From Hevea brasiliensis (Eukaryota; Streptophyta; Magnoliopsida; Malpighiales; Euphorbiaceae), in contig NC_079510.1 in assembly GCF_030052815.1 (NCBI RefSeq), forward strand, positions 32,627,823-32,691,822: a stretch of 64,000 nucleotides of DNA. Direction: 5' to 3'. The notes under the pieces are model-generated. The model was not told the origin of the DNA, ran no database searches, and saw only the letters and a program-made list of their open reading frames with translations. Positions 35,606 through 46,181 of the stretch are shown here, piece by piece; the stretch's first letter is position 1; every line of letters begins with the position of its first letter. Made by a program: the position numbers and the translations under genes.

Positions 35606-36837
35606 AGTTTTGCTACCAGAGGTTCACAACCAGTTAGCAGAGGTAGAGGCAAAGGTCGGGGCAGCACTTCAGGCAGTCAGGGTACCGTTAACCAATCAGA
35701 ACAAGGTAGTGCTCTGGCCAGAGTCTACACGATGAGACAGTGAGAAGAGGCAGAAATTTCTGATATTGTGGTTCGTACATTCTCTATCTCTGACCAGAAT
35801 GTCTTTGTCTTGTTTGATCTTGGTTCTACCCACTCATATGTTAGTGCTAGCATAGTCAGTTCCCTTGCTGTTCCGTGTGTCAAAATGGGTTTTAAAGTGC
35901 TAGAACTAGTCCGTTAGGACAAGAGGTTCGGGTCAACAGAATCTATAAAGATTATCCTTTGGTGATCCAAGGACACACTTTTTTACTAGATTTGATTGAA
36001 ATGCCCTTCAGAGATTATGATATTATCTTGGGCATGGATTGGTTAGCCAGGCATCATGCAATGATTGACTGTAGACTGAAGACAGTCACTTTTGGTCTCC
36101 CTCTGTATGGTGATGTGGTAATACACGGGGAGAGGCAATTATTGCCATCAAACATCATTTCAGCTGCACTGGCCAGAAAGATGATTAGAAAAGGGTGTAA
36201 AGCATACTTGGCACATGTGATGGACACCCAAGTGGGGAGTCCAGTGTTAAGGGACATCCCTATTGTATGCGATTTTCCAGACGTGTTTCCTGATGAGTTA
36301 CCAGGATTACCTTCGAAGAGAGAGGTTCAGTTCGAGATTGATGTTATGCCTGGTATGGACCCAATCTCCATAACACTATACAGAATGGCACTAGCAGAAT
36401 TGAAAGAGTTGAAAGTGCAGTTGCAAGAGCTACTTGACAAGGGCTTTATTAACCTTAGTGTGTTGCCTTGGGGAGCACCAGTGTTGTTTGTTAAGAAGAA
36501 AGATGGCACTCTCCGCTTATGTATTGACTACCGGCAGTTGAATAATGTGACAATAAAGAACAGATATCCATTGCCCCACATTGATAACTTGTTTGATCAT
36601 TTGAGGGGTGTAGCTGTGTTCTCCAAAATTGACCTGAGATCGGGTTATTATCAGCTGAAAGTACAAGAGCAGAGTATCCCTAAAATTGCCTTTAGAACCC
36701 ACTATAGCCATTATGAGTTCTTGGTCATGCTATTTGGATTAACCAATGCTCCAGCTGCTTTTATGGATCTGATATTTTGAGACCATACCTCGATTAGTTT
36801 GTGGTGGTATTCATCGATGACATATTGGTTTATTCGA
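35606..36837 (+). pseudogene. Protease and reverse transcriptase of the Tekay-like element, broken
   Basis: Aspartic protease signature 'FDLGSTHSYVSASIV' is at about 35813-35858, with Leu where Thr/Ser is usual in D-T/S-G. The frame shifts, then 35959-36780 holds the '[15 protein letters not shown]' region and the reverse transcriptase: '[20 protein letters not shown]' (36470-36530) and '[15 protein letters not shown]' (36620-36663). A TGA at 36778 interrupts it. The catalytic 'FIDDILVYS' box survives downstream at about 36808-36837. The normal product makes cDNA from element RNA; this copy cannot. Confidence 0.92.
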
Positions 36838-37014
36838 GGAGTGTAGAGGAGCATGATCGACATCTACAGATTGTACTGCAAACTTTGAGGGAGAAACAGC
36901 TATATGCAAAATTGTTAAAGTGTGAATTTTGGCTAAAAAAATATCCTTCTTGGGGCATTTAGTATCATCAGAGGGCATTAAGATAGATCCCAACAAGATA
37001 GAAGTTGTCCTTAA

Positions 37015-37779
37015 TTGGAAGCACCCAGAAATGTCACAGAGATTCACAGTTTTCTGGGTTTAGCTGGATACTACCACTGTTTTGTGAAGGGGTTTTCTAT
37101 GTTGGCAACTCCATTGACCAAACTACTTCAGAAAGATGTGAAATTTCAGTGGACGGATAAATGCCAACAGAGTTTTGATGAGTTGAAGAGATGTTTGACT
37201 GAGGCTCCAGTCCTGACTCTACCTACCCCGGGCAAAGAGTATATAGTTTATAGTGATGCCTCTCACAATGGGTTAGGCTGTGTACTGATGCAAGATCGAA
37301 ATGTTATTGCATATGCATCACGCCAGCTAAAACCGCATGAGAGGAACTATCCAACACACGGCTTAGAGCTAACAGCTATTATTTTTGCTCTTAAGATTTG
37401 GAGACACTACTTATATGGGGAGAAGTGTTATATCTATACAGATCATAAGAGTTTGAAGTATTTTGGTACTCAGAAGGAGTTGAATTTGAGACAGAGGAGA
37501 TGGTTAGAGTTAATAAAAGACTATGATTGTCAGATAAACTATCAGCCAGGGAAAGCTAATGTGGTGGCTGACGCCTTAAGTCGTAAGACTATGGCAAGTC
37601 TGAGAGTTTCTCCTTTGTCTATGGTACATGAGTTGAGAGCATTACATGCCAGCTTAGAGATTAATGATAAGGGGCAGACAACAGTTGCATGGCATGTACA
37701 GCTAGTGTTGATTGATCAGATCAGAATGGCTGCTCAGAATGACCAGAAATATCAGAAGCTATTAGAAGAAGTCAGATAG
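37015..37779 (+). pseudogene. RNase H of the Tekay-like element
   Basis: Connection domain '[16 protein letters not shown]' is followed by RNase H with '[16 protein letters not shown]' (first catalytic Asp), '[14 protein letters not shown]' (Glu) and 'IYTDHKSL' (Asp), then '[13 protein letters not shown]'. This piece is open for 254 codons but is separated from the reverse transcriptase by a frameshift between 36840 and 37015 and ends at a TAG (37777-37779). Confidence 0.93.
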
Positions 37780-37800
37780 GGCAAGAAACCAGAATTCTCA

Positions 37801-39138
37801 ATGAGAGATGACGACCTACTGCTACACCAGGGTAGAATGTGCATTCCTAATGACGTTGACTTGAGACAGATCATTATGAAGGAAGCACATGAGTCTCCTT
37901 TTGCTATGCACCCTGGTGGTACTAAAATGTACAGAGGACTTAAAGAACATTACTGGTGGATGGAAATGAAAAGAGATATAGTAGAATTTGTTTCCAAATG
38001 CCTAACTTGTCAGCAAGTAAAGGCAGAGCATCAAGTACCAGCGGGTTTGTTACATCCACTATCAATGCCAAAATGGAAATGGGAGAGAATAACTATGCAT
38101 TTTATGAAGGGACTTCCAAAGACACAGAAGAGTCATGACATAGTATGGGTCATTGTTGACGGACTAACCAAGTCTGCTCACTTTCTGCCTGTCCAGATGG
38201 ACTATAGTATGGAAAGATTGGCCAAGTTATACATAGATGAGATTGTGAGACTGCATGGAGTGCCAGTATCCATTGTATCTGACAGAGATCCTAGGTTTAC
38301 TTCTAGATTCTAGGGTAGTCTTCAAAGAGCCCTAGGAATTAGATTGAACTTCAGCACAGCATTCCACCCACAAACAGATGGCCAGTCTGATAGGGTAATT
38401 CAGATTTTGGAGGACATGCTAAGGGCTTGTGTGATTGAGTTTAAGGGTAGTTGGGACACATACTTACCTCTGATTGAGTTTGCATATAACAACAGCTACC
38501 AATCAAGCATTAGGATGCCTCCATATGAAGTTTTGTATGGCAGAAAGTGCAAAACTCCCCTGTGTTGGGATGAAGTGGGTGAAAGAAAGATGATTGGGCC
38601 CAAAATTATTCAGCAGACTGAGGAGAAAATCAGATTAATCAGAGATCGACTCAAAGCTGCATCAGACCGTCAGAAGTCCTATATTGATCTAAAGAGAAGG
38701 GATATTGAATATACAGTGGGTGAGAAAGTATTCCTCAAGATTTCCCCTTGGAAGAAAATTATGAGATTTGACAAAAAGGGTAAATTGAGTCCTTATTTTA
38801 TCGGACCATATGAGGTTCTGGAAAGAGTGGGTCCTTTAGCATATCGTTTGGCACTACCTCCAGAGTTAGAGAAAATACATAACATCTTCTATGTGTCTAT
38901 ATTGAAGAAGTACAGATCAGACCCATCTCATGTACCACTAGTAAAAGAGATTGAAGTAAATCCAGACCTCACATATGCGAAAGAACCTATAGAGATTCTG
39001 GCTTATGAGGTGAAACAGCTACGGAACAAGCAAATACCGTTGGTAAAAGTGCTGTGGAACCATCATTCGGGCCAAGAAGCTACTTGGTAATGTGAGGAGG
39101 ACATGAGGAGGCAGCACCTACAGCTGTTCAGAGAATAA
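37801..39138 (+). pseudogene. Integrase and chromodomain of the Tekay-like element, broken
   Basis: HHCC zinc finger: '[11 protein letters not shown]' then 'CLTCQQVK' (37900-38020). Catalytic core: first Asp in '[12 protein letters not shown]', second Asp in '[11 protein letters not shown]', but the third acid, normally Glu in the 'QSER' context, is Asp here ('TDGQSDRVIQ', about 38374-38400). A TAG at 38311-38313 breaks the core. C-terminal chromodomain: 'EPIEILAYEVKQLRNK', 'VKVLWNHHSGQEATW'; a TAA at 39088 interrupts it and the older end is at 39138 ('LFRE' stop). Chromodomains steer chromoviruses to heterochromatin. Confidence 0.92.
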
Positions 39139-39172
39139 TACCAGGTAAAAATTTCGAGACGAAATTTATTTT

Positions 39173-39185
39173 AAGGGGAGGAGAA
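39173..39185 (+). other. Polypurine tract of the Tekay-like element
   Basis: aaggggaggagaa directly precedes the 3' LTR start (39187) and would prime plus-strand synthesis. Confidence 0.85.
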
Positions 39186-39186
39186 T

Positions 39187-41944
39187 TGTAACAGCCCTAT
39201 ATGTATAGCCTGGTATATTTCACTGTTTCAGTGACCGGTGTCGGTCTGGACAATTAAGGGGATTAGAACCACAGTTAAGACACCTAGATAAGCCCTGAAT
39301 GCAAATAATTAGTGATTGCTAGATAGTTAAATACAAATAAAAAAAAACAGAACATAAAAGGTTAAAAGAGCCGGGAGTCACAGCGATGGGTGACCTTCAC
39401 TGGAAATGACTACGAAGGCCATTGTAACTCGAATTTTGAATTGAAAAATGTGACTCCGCTGTCCTTAGGACTATTGCGAACCTAGTGGAAAAGAGAAAAT
39501 CACAGAAAAGAATTGTTAAGCAGGTCAAATAATTAGGTCAGGGATCTGGACGAAATATTGAATAACTAACAAACTGGGTCAGACCGTTAAGGGGCAAATT
39601 GGTCAATTCACCCCCAGAGGTGACTCCTGACCTAACTGTCTAATAAAATCGAAGAAATAAAAATTTCAGAATATAGAATTAAATTAAAAAAGAATGGAAA
39701 ATTAAAGAAAAAAAAAAGAGAAAAGAAATGAAAAGTGAATTATTGCATCATCATGATGTCAAAACTCATTTTAATTTTTCCACATTTTTTGACCAAGTTA
39801 ATTAAAGTTAATTACATATAAAATAACAAAAAAGAAACAAAAAATCACCTATCTTCTCTCCCCACTGACTTCGGCTGAACCCTTTCCCATAACTTCTCTA
39901 TTGCCAACCTCCATGAAAGCTTGAACTCAAGCTTGAAATCCCTCACTTAACCTTAATTTTTCCCCTAATTACTTCATAAAAGCTTATTATCTCAACTTAA
40001 GAAGGAGATTAAAGAAGAAAGAAAGAATAAAGAGAGAAGAAATTGGTTGAGTGAACTCTAAAGTTGAGGTAAGAATTTAAATTGAAATTTTTAGTTTTAA
40101 AATATATGTTTTGAGTTAATTTAACTTAGATTTTAACTTAAATTCTAACAAAAACAATTGTTGGGGGATTAGTTATGATTTTGGCCAGCTTATGAGGGTG
40201 GATAAATTGCATGAATTTGATGGAAGTGAAGTGGTAGTTAAGTTGAATTAGGTGCATAAAGATTGATTATGAACTTAAATTGTAATTTTTAAAGGAATTG
40301 AGAAATTAGGGTTCTTAACCTCTTGAAAATTGAGAAAATTTGAGAAAATGGTCAAATGATATAAATGGCCTTAATGGAGGTTGAAAATGGTCAATTGGGA
40401 CCATTTGTAGTGTGTGTGAATTGGTAGAATGAGATTTCAATTCGGATTGGTTAGGGTTTATATTCTGGCAGCTTGACCTAGGTCCTTTTCAGGGACTAAA
40501 ATTGAAAATTTACTAACCCAATTGGTGTGAGGAAAATTGGGAATGAAATTAGACACATAAAAACACATTTTTCATTTAGATACCATGCCCAGAAAATGAC
40601 ATTAGAATAGTGAACAATTAGGTCAAAGCCAGGTGTAGTGCACTGGCACAGTACCAAAATGACTAAATGAATAGTATTTGTTCATTTGGCCATAACTTGG
40701 GCTATACATTTCCAAATGACCTGATTTTTGTGGCATTGGAAAGGTATGATATAGCACTACAACTTTCATGAAGAACACCAACCCAAATGCTGCCCATAAC
40801 CCAGTCATTTTGCCACCTAAAATTAATGGTCCAAAACTACCAGAACCAAATTAGGTGCTCAGAAATCTGGGTTAGACCAATTTGGGCAGCTATGTTCAAA
40901 TGGCCATATCTTGGGCTACAAAATTCTGAATGGAGTGATTCAAAAAGGGTATTAAAGCTAAGACAATAAGGAACAACTTCCATGAAGAACACTTAGCCAA
41001 ATTCCCACAGTAACATGACCAATGGAAGAGTGCAAAATAGGACATTAAAACTGAAAATTTGAAATTGTGCCTAGGAGACCTAAAAAAAATTGAAGGGGGC
41101 AACCAAAATTAACAAATTAAGCATATTAGAGAGACGTAAATTTATTTATTGGATTTATTATAATTTATGATACTGAAACACTGTAAAATTGTGTGTTTCA
41201 GTTGAAAAGAATACTGGGAAAGAATCTGAATCACCGAGTCAAGGCCTAGAGGCAACTCGTATGAGGTTTGTGCACAACATAAAATGTTCTTTAAATTTCT
41301 TTTTGCAAAGTACATGAAATGAATTGTGATTTATTTATATTGCAAAATGGTGATTGAAATGTACACTATGCTTTTGATCTAAATTGTTGGAAATTTAATG
41401 GTATGTGTTTTAATTGTCAGTAAATGTTTGGTAAATTATTAAGATAGTTTTTAAACCACAGTGTCATGACCATATATTTGAATGCCTCACTAGAATGACT
41501 AGTGGGAGGAATTAGTTTTGAATTTTGAATTCCCTCTCTGGCTGAAATATTGAGGTGTGTGCCAGTAGAGGAAGATTTGAATGGGTACCCATAGTTTGAG
41601 CTAGCTAGCCTTGAGATTCCTCATAAGCCTCCTGCTATTGAGATTAACATTGTTCTGATGGCATGATATAACTGTGTGTTTTTATGAAATTTGTTTTGAG
41701 ACTTCCTAAATGAGACTGTTTGGACTAAAAATTTATAAATTATGTTTTATATTTGTTTTTCATGTTCAGTACCATATTTGAATAAATGTGATTTGATTTA
41801 TGCATAAAATGTTATTTTAGTATGTTGTGCATCACTGAGTCATAGTACTCAGCGATAGCTTTTTATTGCTGTCGCAGGTAAAGAGACTGGTAGAGTAGCT
41901 AAGTAAGCTGCTAAGGACTGTTGTGCTACTTTTGGATATTTTGT
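39187..41944 (+). repeat. 3' LTR of the Tekay-like element, truncated
   Basis: Matches the 5' LTR from its first base (tgtaacagccctatatg) to about 41944, where the match stops after ggatattttgt (5' LTR counterpart 33754). The last ~572 bp, including the terminal tgaca and the right target duplication, are missing. The sequence after the break is an unrelated duplicated segment. Confidence 0.93.
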
Positions 41945-41955
41945 CATATATACCT

Positions 41956-42515
41956 CTCTAATCATATATACCTCCACCATAGGCTTCCTCACCATTACTT
42001 AATCAAGTTCCTTATTAGTATTCTGTGGTTACTTCTATTTAATTATCTCATTAAGCATTCAATACTTTACAATTTCACATCAAATTGGTCATCGCCATCA
42101 ACTTACTATGTTCCCACATTTATAGAAATAGACTTGGTGGATAATATCATAATTAACTCAATCATTCAACACAATTCCTTTAGTTCAACCATGATTAATA
42201 ATCATAAATATACTATTATACATATAACAGTTGTATTTTAGAATTTTTCCTAAAATAGTCATCTTTCTAAGATAACTTGCAAAACCTATCTAATCATATA
42301 TACCTCCACCATAGGCTTCCTCACCATTACTTAATCAAGTTCCTTATTAGTATTCTGTGGTTACTCCTATTTAATTATCTCCATTCAATACTTTGCAATT
42401 TCCCATCAAATTGGTCATCGCCATCAACTTACTATGTTCCCACATTTATAGAAATAGACTTAGTGGATAATATCAATAATCAACTCAATCATTCAACACA
42501 ATTCCTTTAGTTCAA
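41956..42515. repeat. ~230-bp direct duplication, 332-bp period
   Basis: Copies at about 41956-42195 and 42288-42515 share taatcatatatacctccacc, cttcctcaccattacttaat and ttactatgttcccacattta, with few differences and a ~92-bp spacer. The first copy abuts the truncated LTR. Part of it (tattagtattctg and on) also resembles 17450-17515. Origin unknown. Confidence 0.9.
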
Positions 42516-42673
42516 TGTTCTAAATTTAATCTTTGAATATTCATGAGACAGTAGAAAACTTGAGACTTATACATCGGCTAATTTAATTTTATTATTGACA
42601 ACATAAAATAATTCAAAAGAATTACATAATGTATCTATAACATATGCTTATCTCATATACATGACCCGAGTCC

Positions 42674-42822
42674 TGTAAGATTTTGCCTGTGACTTTAAAA
42701 AAATTAAATGGGCCAAAATCAATTCCTTTAATGTGGCCTAATATTAAGATATTTACTTTAATTAAAATAAATCCTAATTTAATTATATAAGAATACTTGA
42801 TGAATGTATCAGATGAAGATTT

Positions 42823-42872
<50 letters not shown>

Positions 42873-43177
42873 CTTGTCATCTCTCTATCCATAAAGTTGC
42901 ACACATTCTCTTTTATAAAGTTGGAGATATTAGAGTGTCTTCCATCACTAAACTCTTGTGTGTGAATCAAGAAAGGTTAAGAGAAAAAATCAGTTTATTG
43001 AATCAAAGGGTCTCTCTCAATTATTATCATGGCTTAATTAAACTCCGCATCAGGTACACTTTCTAAATCTTTGAGAATTTATTTATTCAAGATCCATTTT
43101 TGGGCAATAGTTGAATCTTATATTTATGATTTACATTATGTTTATGATTGTTATGATCTATTAAGTATTATTTTACA
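42674..43177 (+). repeat. 5' LTR of copia element 1
   Basis: 504 bp, containing a (TA)n run at 42825-42871. It is followed by a primer-binding-site-like string taatatcagagccc from 43180, a diverged form of the tRNA-Met complement. Confidence 0.88.
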
Positions 43178-43377
43178 TGTAATATCAGAGCCCTAGGTTT
43201 TGAACAATAAAATTTTTTCATTAAATTTATGATGATGAATATGATTTTGATGTTCTAGCTTGTCATTAAATCCGAATAGAATTAAAGTGTAGATCATGAA
43301 AGTTTAATGATTAAGGTTAATTATTAAAATAATAATAAAAAAATTTAACCAAATTAAGTTCTAGGCATGAGGTTTAT

Positions 43378-43400
43378 TAACACGATAAAAAATCGTGTTA
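43378..43400. repeat. Perfect hairpin in copia element 1 leader
   Basis: taacacgat (43378-43386), five A bases, then atcgtgtta (43392-43400): a 9-bp perfect stem. A second, weaker inverted pair (aatacg / cgtatt) occurs near 43619-43640. Both lie between the primer-binding site and gag, where a packaging or dimerisation signal would be expected (inference). Confidence 0.75.
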
Positions 43401-44549
43401 TACAGATATTTAAGTTTAGGATCAAGTTCTCTCAAAAGAAATAAATTAAAAAGAAATAAAAAAATAAAAATAAATATATCCAAGTGGTTGAATTGTTTCG
43501 GCCATAAATTTCAAAATACGTGAAAATGTATTTATGATGGAAGATGTTTAAAATAAATAAATAAATTACTTAATAAACTAAAGTTTTGGCCCAAATTTAA
43601 TTAGGCTATAAAAGTTCAATACGATAAAGAAAACGTATTAGAAAGAAGATTTTTTGGGAACATGTTCTCCTGAAAGCGAGGAAAAAATTAAAATTATATT
43701 TTCTACTAAATCTAATTAAGATTTGTAATTAAACCTAATGATTAAACAAATATTAGGTTTATTAATATATAAAATTTATATGCACGACTTATGTTATTTA
43801 TTTTGGTTTATTAGTCACCAAAATGGCCAAACTAAAATAAAATTAAGAGTTTGTTAGTCGCTAAAGTGGCTAAACTATGAATGATGTTTACATGCGTATA
43901 AAAATTATCAATTATCCATACTAATAGATATCTATGATGAAATATAGATTAATTGATACCCACTAGTATTTAGAACTTAATGATTTTACCCAAAAATAAA
44001 TCAATTATTCTATGAATACTGAGAATTATGAGGACAATAATACTTTATCAAATATATATTGAATGTCCAAAGACAACATGTGTATTTGATACAAGTTAAT
44101 TATTGTCCAATTAAGTTTAAAGGCATTTAATTTTGAAAAGTATATTATAATATCTACCCAAAGGAGAACTGTAGTATACTCTAATTATTTAAAGTTACCT
44201 AAATCTATTTTGAGCATATGAATATCATATTGCACCTAGTTCTATTCATTCACAAGCATAATCTGTTATTGTTTTAATGGGTTAAACTTCTTTGAATGGT
44301 GTGAGCAAATTAAGTTTCATTTAGGTGTCTTGGACCTGGACTTTGCATTATTGGAAGACTAACTTGCTGCTATTATGGATACAAGCAGTAAGGAAGAAAA
44401 GTTATACTATAAGCAATGGGAATGATTAAATAGATTAAGCTTTATATTTTGCAAATGAATATTGCCAACAACGTTAGGATTACAATTCTCCAAACTAAAT
44501 GTGCAAAATAATACTTTAAACTTATTAAAGATATGTTCCATTTTGAGGT

Positions 44550-45080
44550 TAAGTTACTCACTAGTACTCTAATGGCATAACTCACGACCATGAAATATGA
44601 TGGGTCAAAGAGTATGCAAGAGCACATTATTGGAACGAGTGATATTGCATCAAAACTAGAAATCTTAAGGATGATGGTTGATGATTCCTTCTTACTGTAG
44701 TTCATTCTGAACTCATTACTTCCCGAATATGGATAATTTCAAATTAACTACAACACTATTAAGGATAAGTGGAATAGTAATGAATTGGCCAGTAAGTTAG
44801 TATAGGAGGAAACAAGACTGAAAAATCAAGGGACTTGTTCCATCAACATTATGGGTCAAAAAGCTGAAAAAGGACTTAAAGTTAAAGCCTACAAGTTTAA
44901 GAAGAAAAAGAAAGGATCTTTAAATGTTACTTAAGCTGAGAAAAATGAACAAATGGTAAATAAGTATTGCTTCTGTACGAAAGTAGGAAACTATCAGAAA
45001 GATTACTTGAAAGATAAAGCTTGGTTTGAAAAGAAAGGCAATCTTTATGCTTATGTATGTTTCAAATAAAACTATTTGAA
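44550..45080 (+). pseudogene. gag of copia element 1, broken
   Basis: Frames with stops give 'MKYDGSKSMQEHIIGTSDIA', 'INYNTIKDKWNSNELASKLV' and 'EETRLKNQG', the pattern of the copia UBN2-type gag. A degraded zinc knuckle ('YCFCTKVGNYQKDYLKD', about 44965-45020) follows, in which a Cys and the His are lost. Confidence 0.8.
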
Positions 45081-45262
45081 GTTTTTAATAATACTTGATG
45101 CTTTGATTTTAGTACTACAATTTTTATATCCAATGTGATAAAAGGATTCCTTACAATCCAAACCGCAAACCCAACTAAGACTTCCTATAGGGAACTATAT
45201 GAAGGCTCTAATTTAAGGTATAAGGACTTAATGACTATCACTTAGACTTATTACAAACCTCT

Positions 45263-45903
45263 ATGTCCCTTCAATTTCTAAGAATGTCATTTTATTTGAA
45301 AAACTTGATGAATCTAGGTTTAATGTTAAGTTTGAATATGAATGTTTCAGTTTATATAATAATAAATAATAATTTCATTATTGGTTCTGGAATTCTTACT
45401 GATAGTTTGTATAAACTAAAACTTGATGATAATTTCGTTGAATCCTTGCCTGTCACTTATAACAATATTAGAATTAAGTATAGTAGGCCGAATGAGAATT
45501 CTATTTTCTTAGGGCATAAGCATTTGGATCACATCTCCAAAGAAATATTAAAAAGGTCAATAAAGAATGAGATTCTATGAAGTCTAGATTTTACTAATCT
45601 TAATATATGTGTGGATCGCATTAAAGGAAAGCAAGCTAAACACAATAAGAAAGGAGCCACAAGAAGCAGTCAGCTTTTTGAAATAATACACATTAATATA
45701 TAAGGGCCTTTTGATGCTCCATCTTTTGGTGGAAAAAATTTCTTTATAACCTTTATTGATGATTTTTCATGTTATGGATATATTTAATGAAAAATCTCAA
45801 TCAATAGATGCACTTGAAATGTATATTAATGAGGTTGAAAGATAATTAGATAGAAAGGCAAAAATAGTAAGTTTAGATAAAGGTGGTGAATACTATGAGA
45901 AAC
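45263..45903 (+). pseudogene. GAG-pre-integrase and N-terminal integrase of copia element 1
   Basis: 'NENSIFLGHKHLDHISKEIL' is the GAG-pre-integrase HxxxH region, followed by 'KGKQAKHNKKGATRSSQLFE' and 'GPFDAPSFGGKNFFITFIDD', the start of the integrase core with its first Asp. The translation reaches a 'KGGEYYEK' segment and is then cut by the TRIM insertion at 45904. Stops at about 45580 and 45702. Confidence 0.85.
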
Positions 45904-46181
45904 TGTAACGGCCTGGCCCACTGGCTAGTATTGTCCGCTTTGGCCCAGCCCACACTAGGCCTCATGGATTTGTCCCTTGGGCTTTTACACCCAAAAGCGC
46001 GCTAACCAGTGTTCCAAGACCACCCAATTTAAGTCTAGGATCTTTCCCGTGCTTTGCCGATATGGGATTTGCCTAAGGGACCTTTCTCCCCGCTTTTGGA
46101 ACTCAGTGTTCTTGCTAAGGTTTGCCCTACCATCGCTTAAGAAGCCATGCAAAGTGCTCTGATACCAATTGTAGCAGCCAG
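45904..46181 (-). mobile_element. Left TRIM (minus), outer LTR, internal part and start of inner LTR
   Basis: Plus-strand reading: LTR from tgtaacggcc to about gatatgggattt (46069); internal part ~46070-46169 with aagggacctttctcccc (complement of a purine-rich tract) and ctctgataccaat (46157-46169, complement of the tRNA-Met primer site); then the second LTR begins tgtagcagccag at 46170. Its LTR is about 165 bp and keeps only part of the 5S-like region (minus strand, gttagcgcgctttt). Confidence 0.8.

Larger units (their letters stand above)
30994..41944 (+). mobile_element. Ty3/gypsy Tekay-like chromovirus, 3' truncated
   Basis: A long element with a complete 5' LTR, tRNA-Met primer-binding site, gag-pol ending in a chromodomain, polypurine tract and a 3' LTR cut short. 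Long LTRs of about 3.3 kb together with the C-terminal chromodomain place it with Tekay/Del chromoviruses. The two LTRs differ at many positions, so insertion is not recent. The 5' flank is atata; no matching target duplication can be seen on the right because the 3' end is missing. All coding domains have stops or frameshifts. Confidence 0.93.

Noticed and set aside
42797..43066. Open frame with an Ile-Tyr repeat
   Set aside because: Translated (TA)n microsatellite inside a copia LTR.
44442..44705. Antisense open frame of 87 codons
   Set aside because: Opposite strand of the copia gag relic; no motif.
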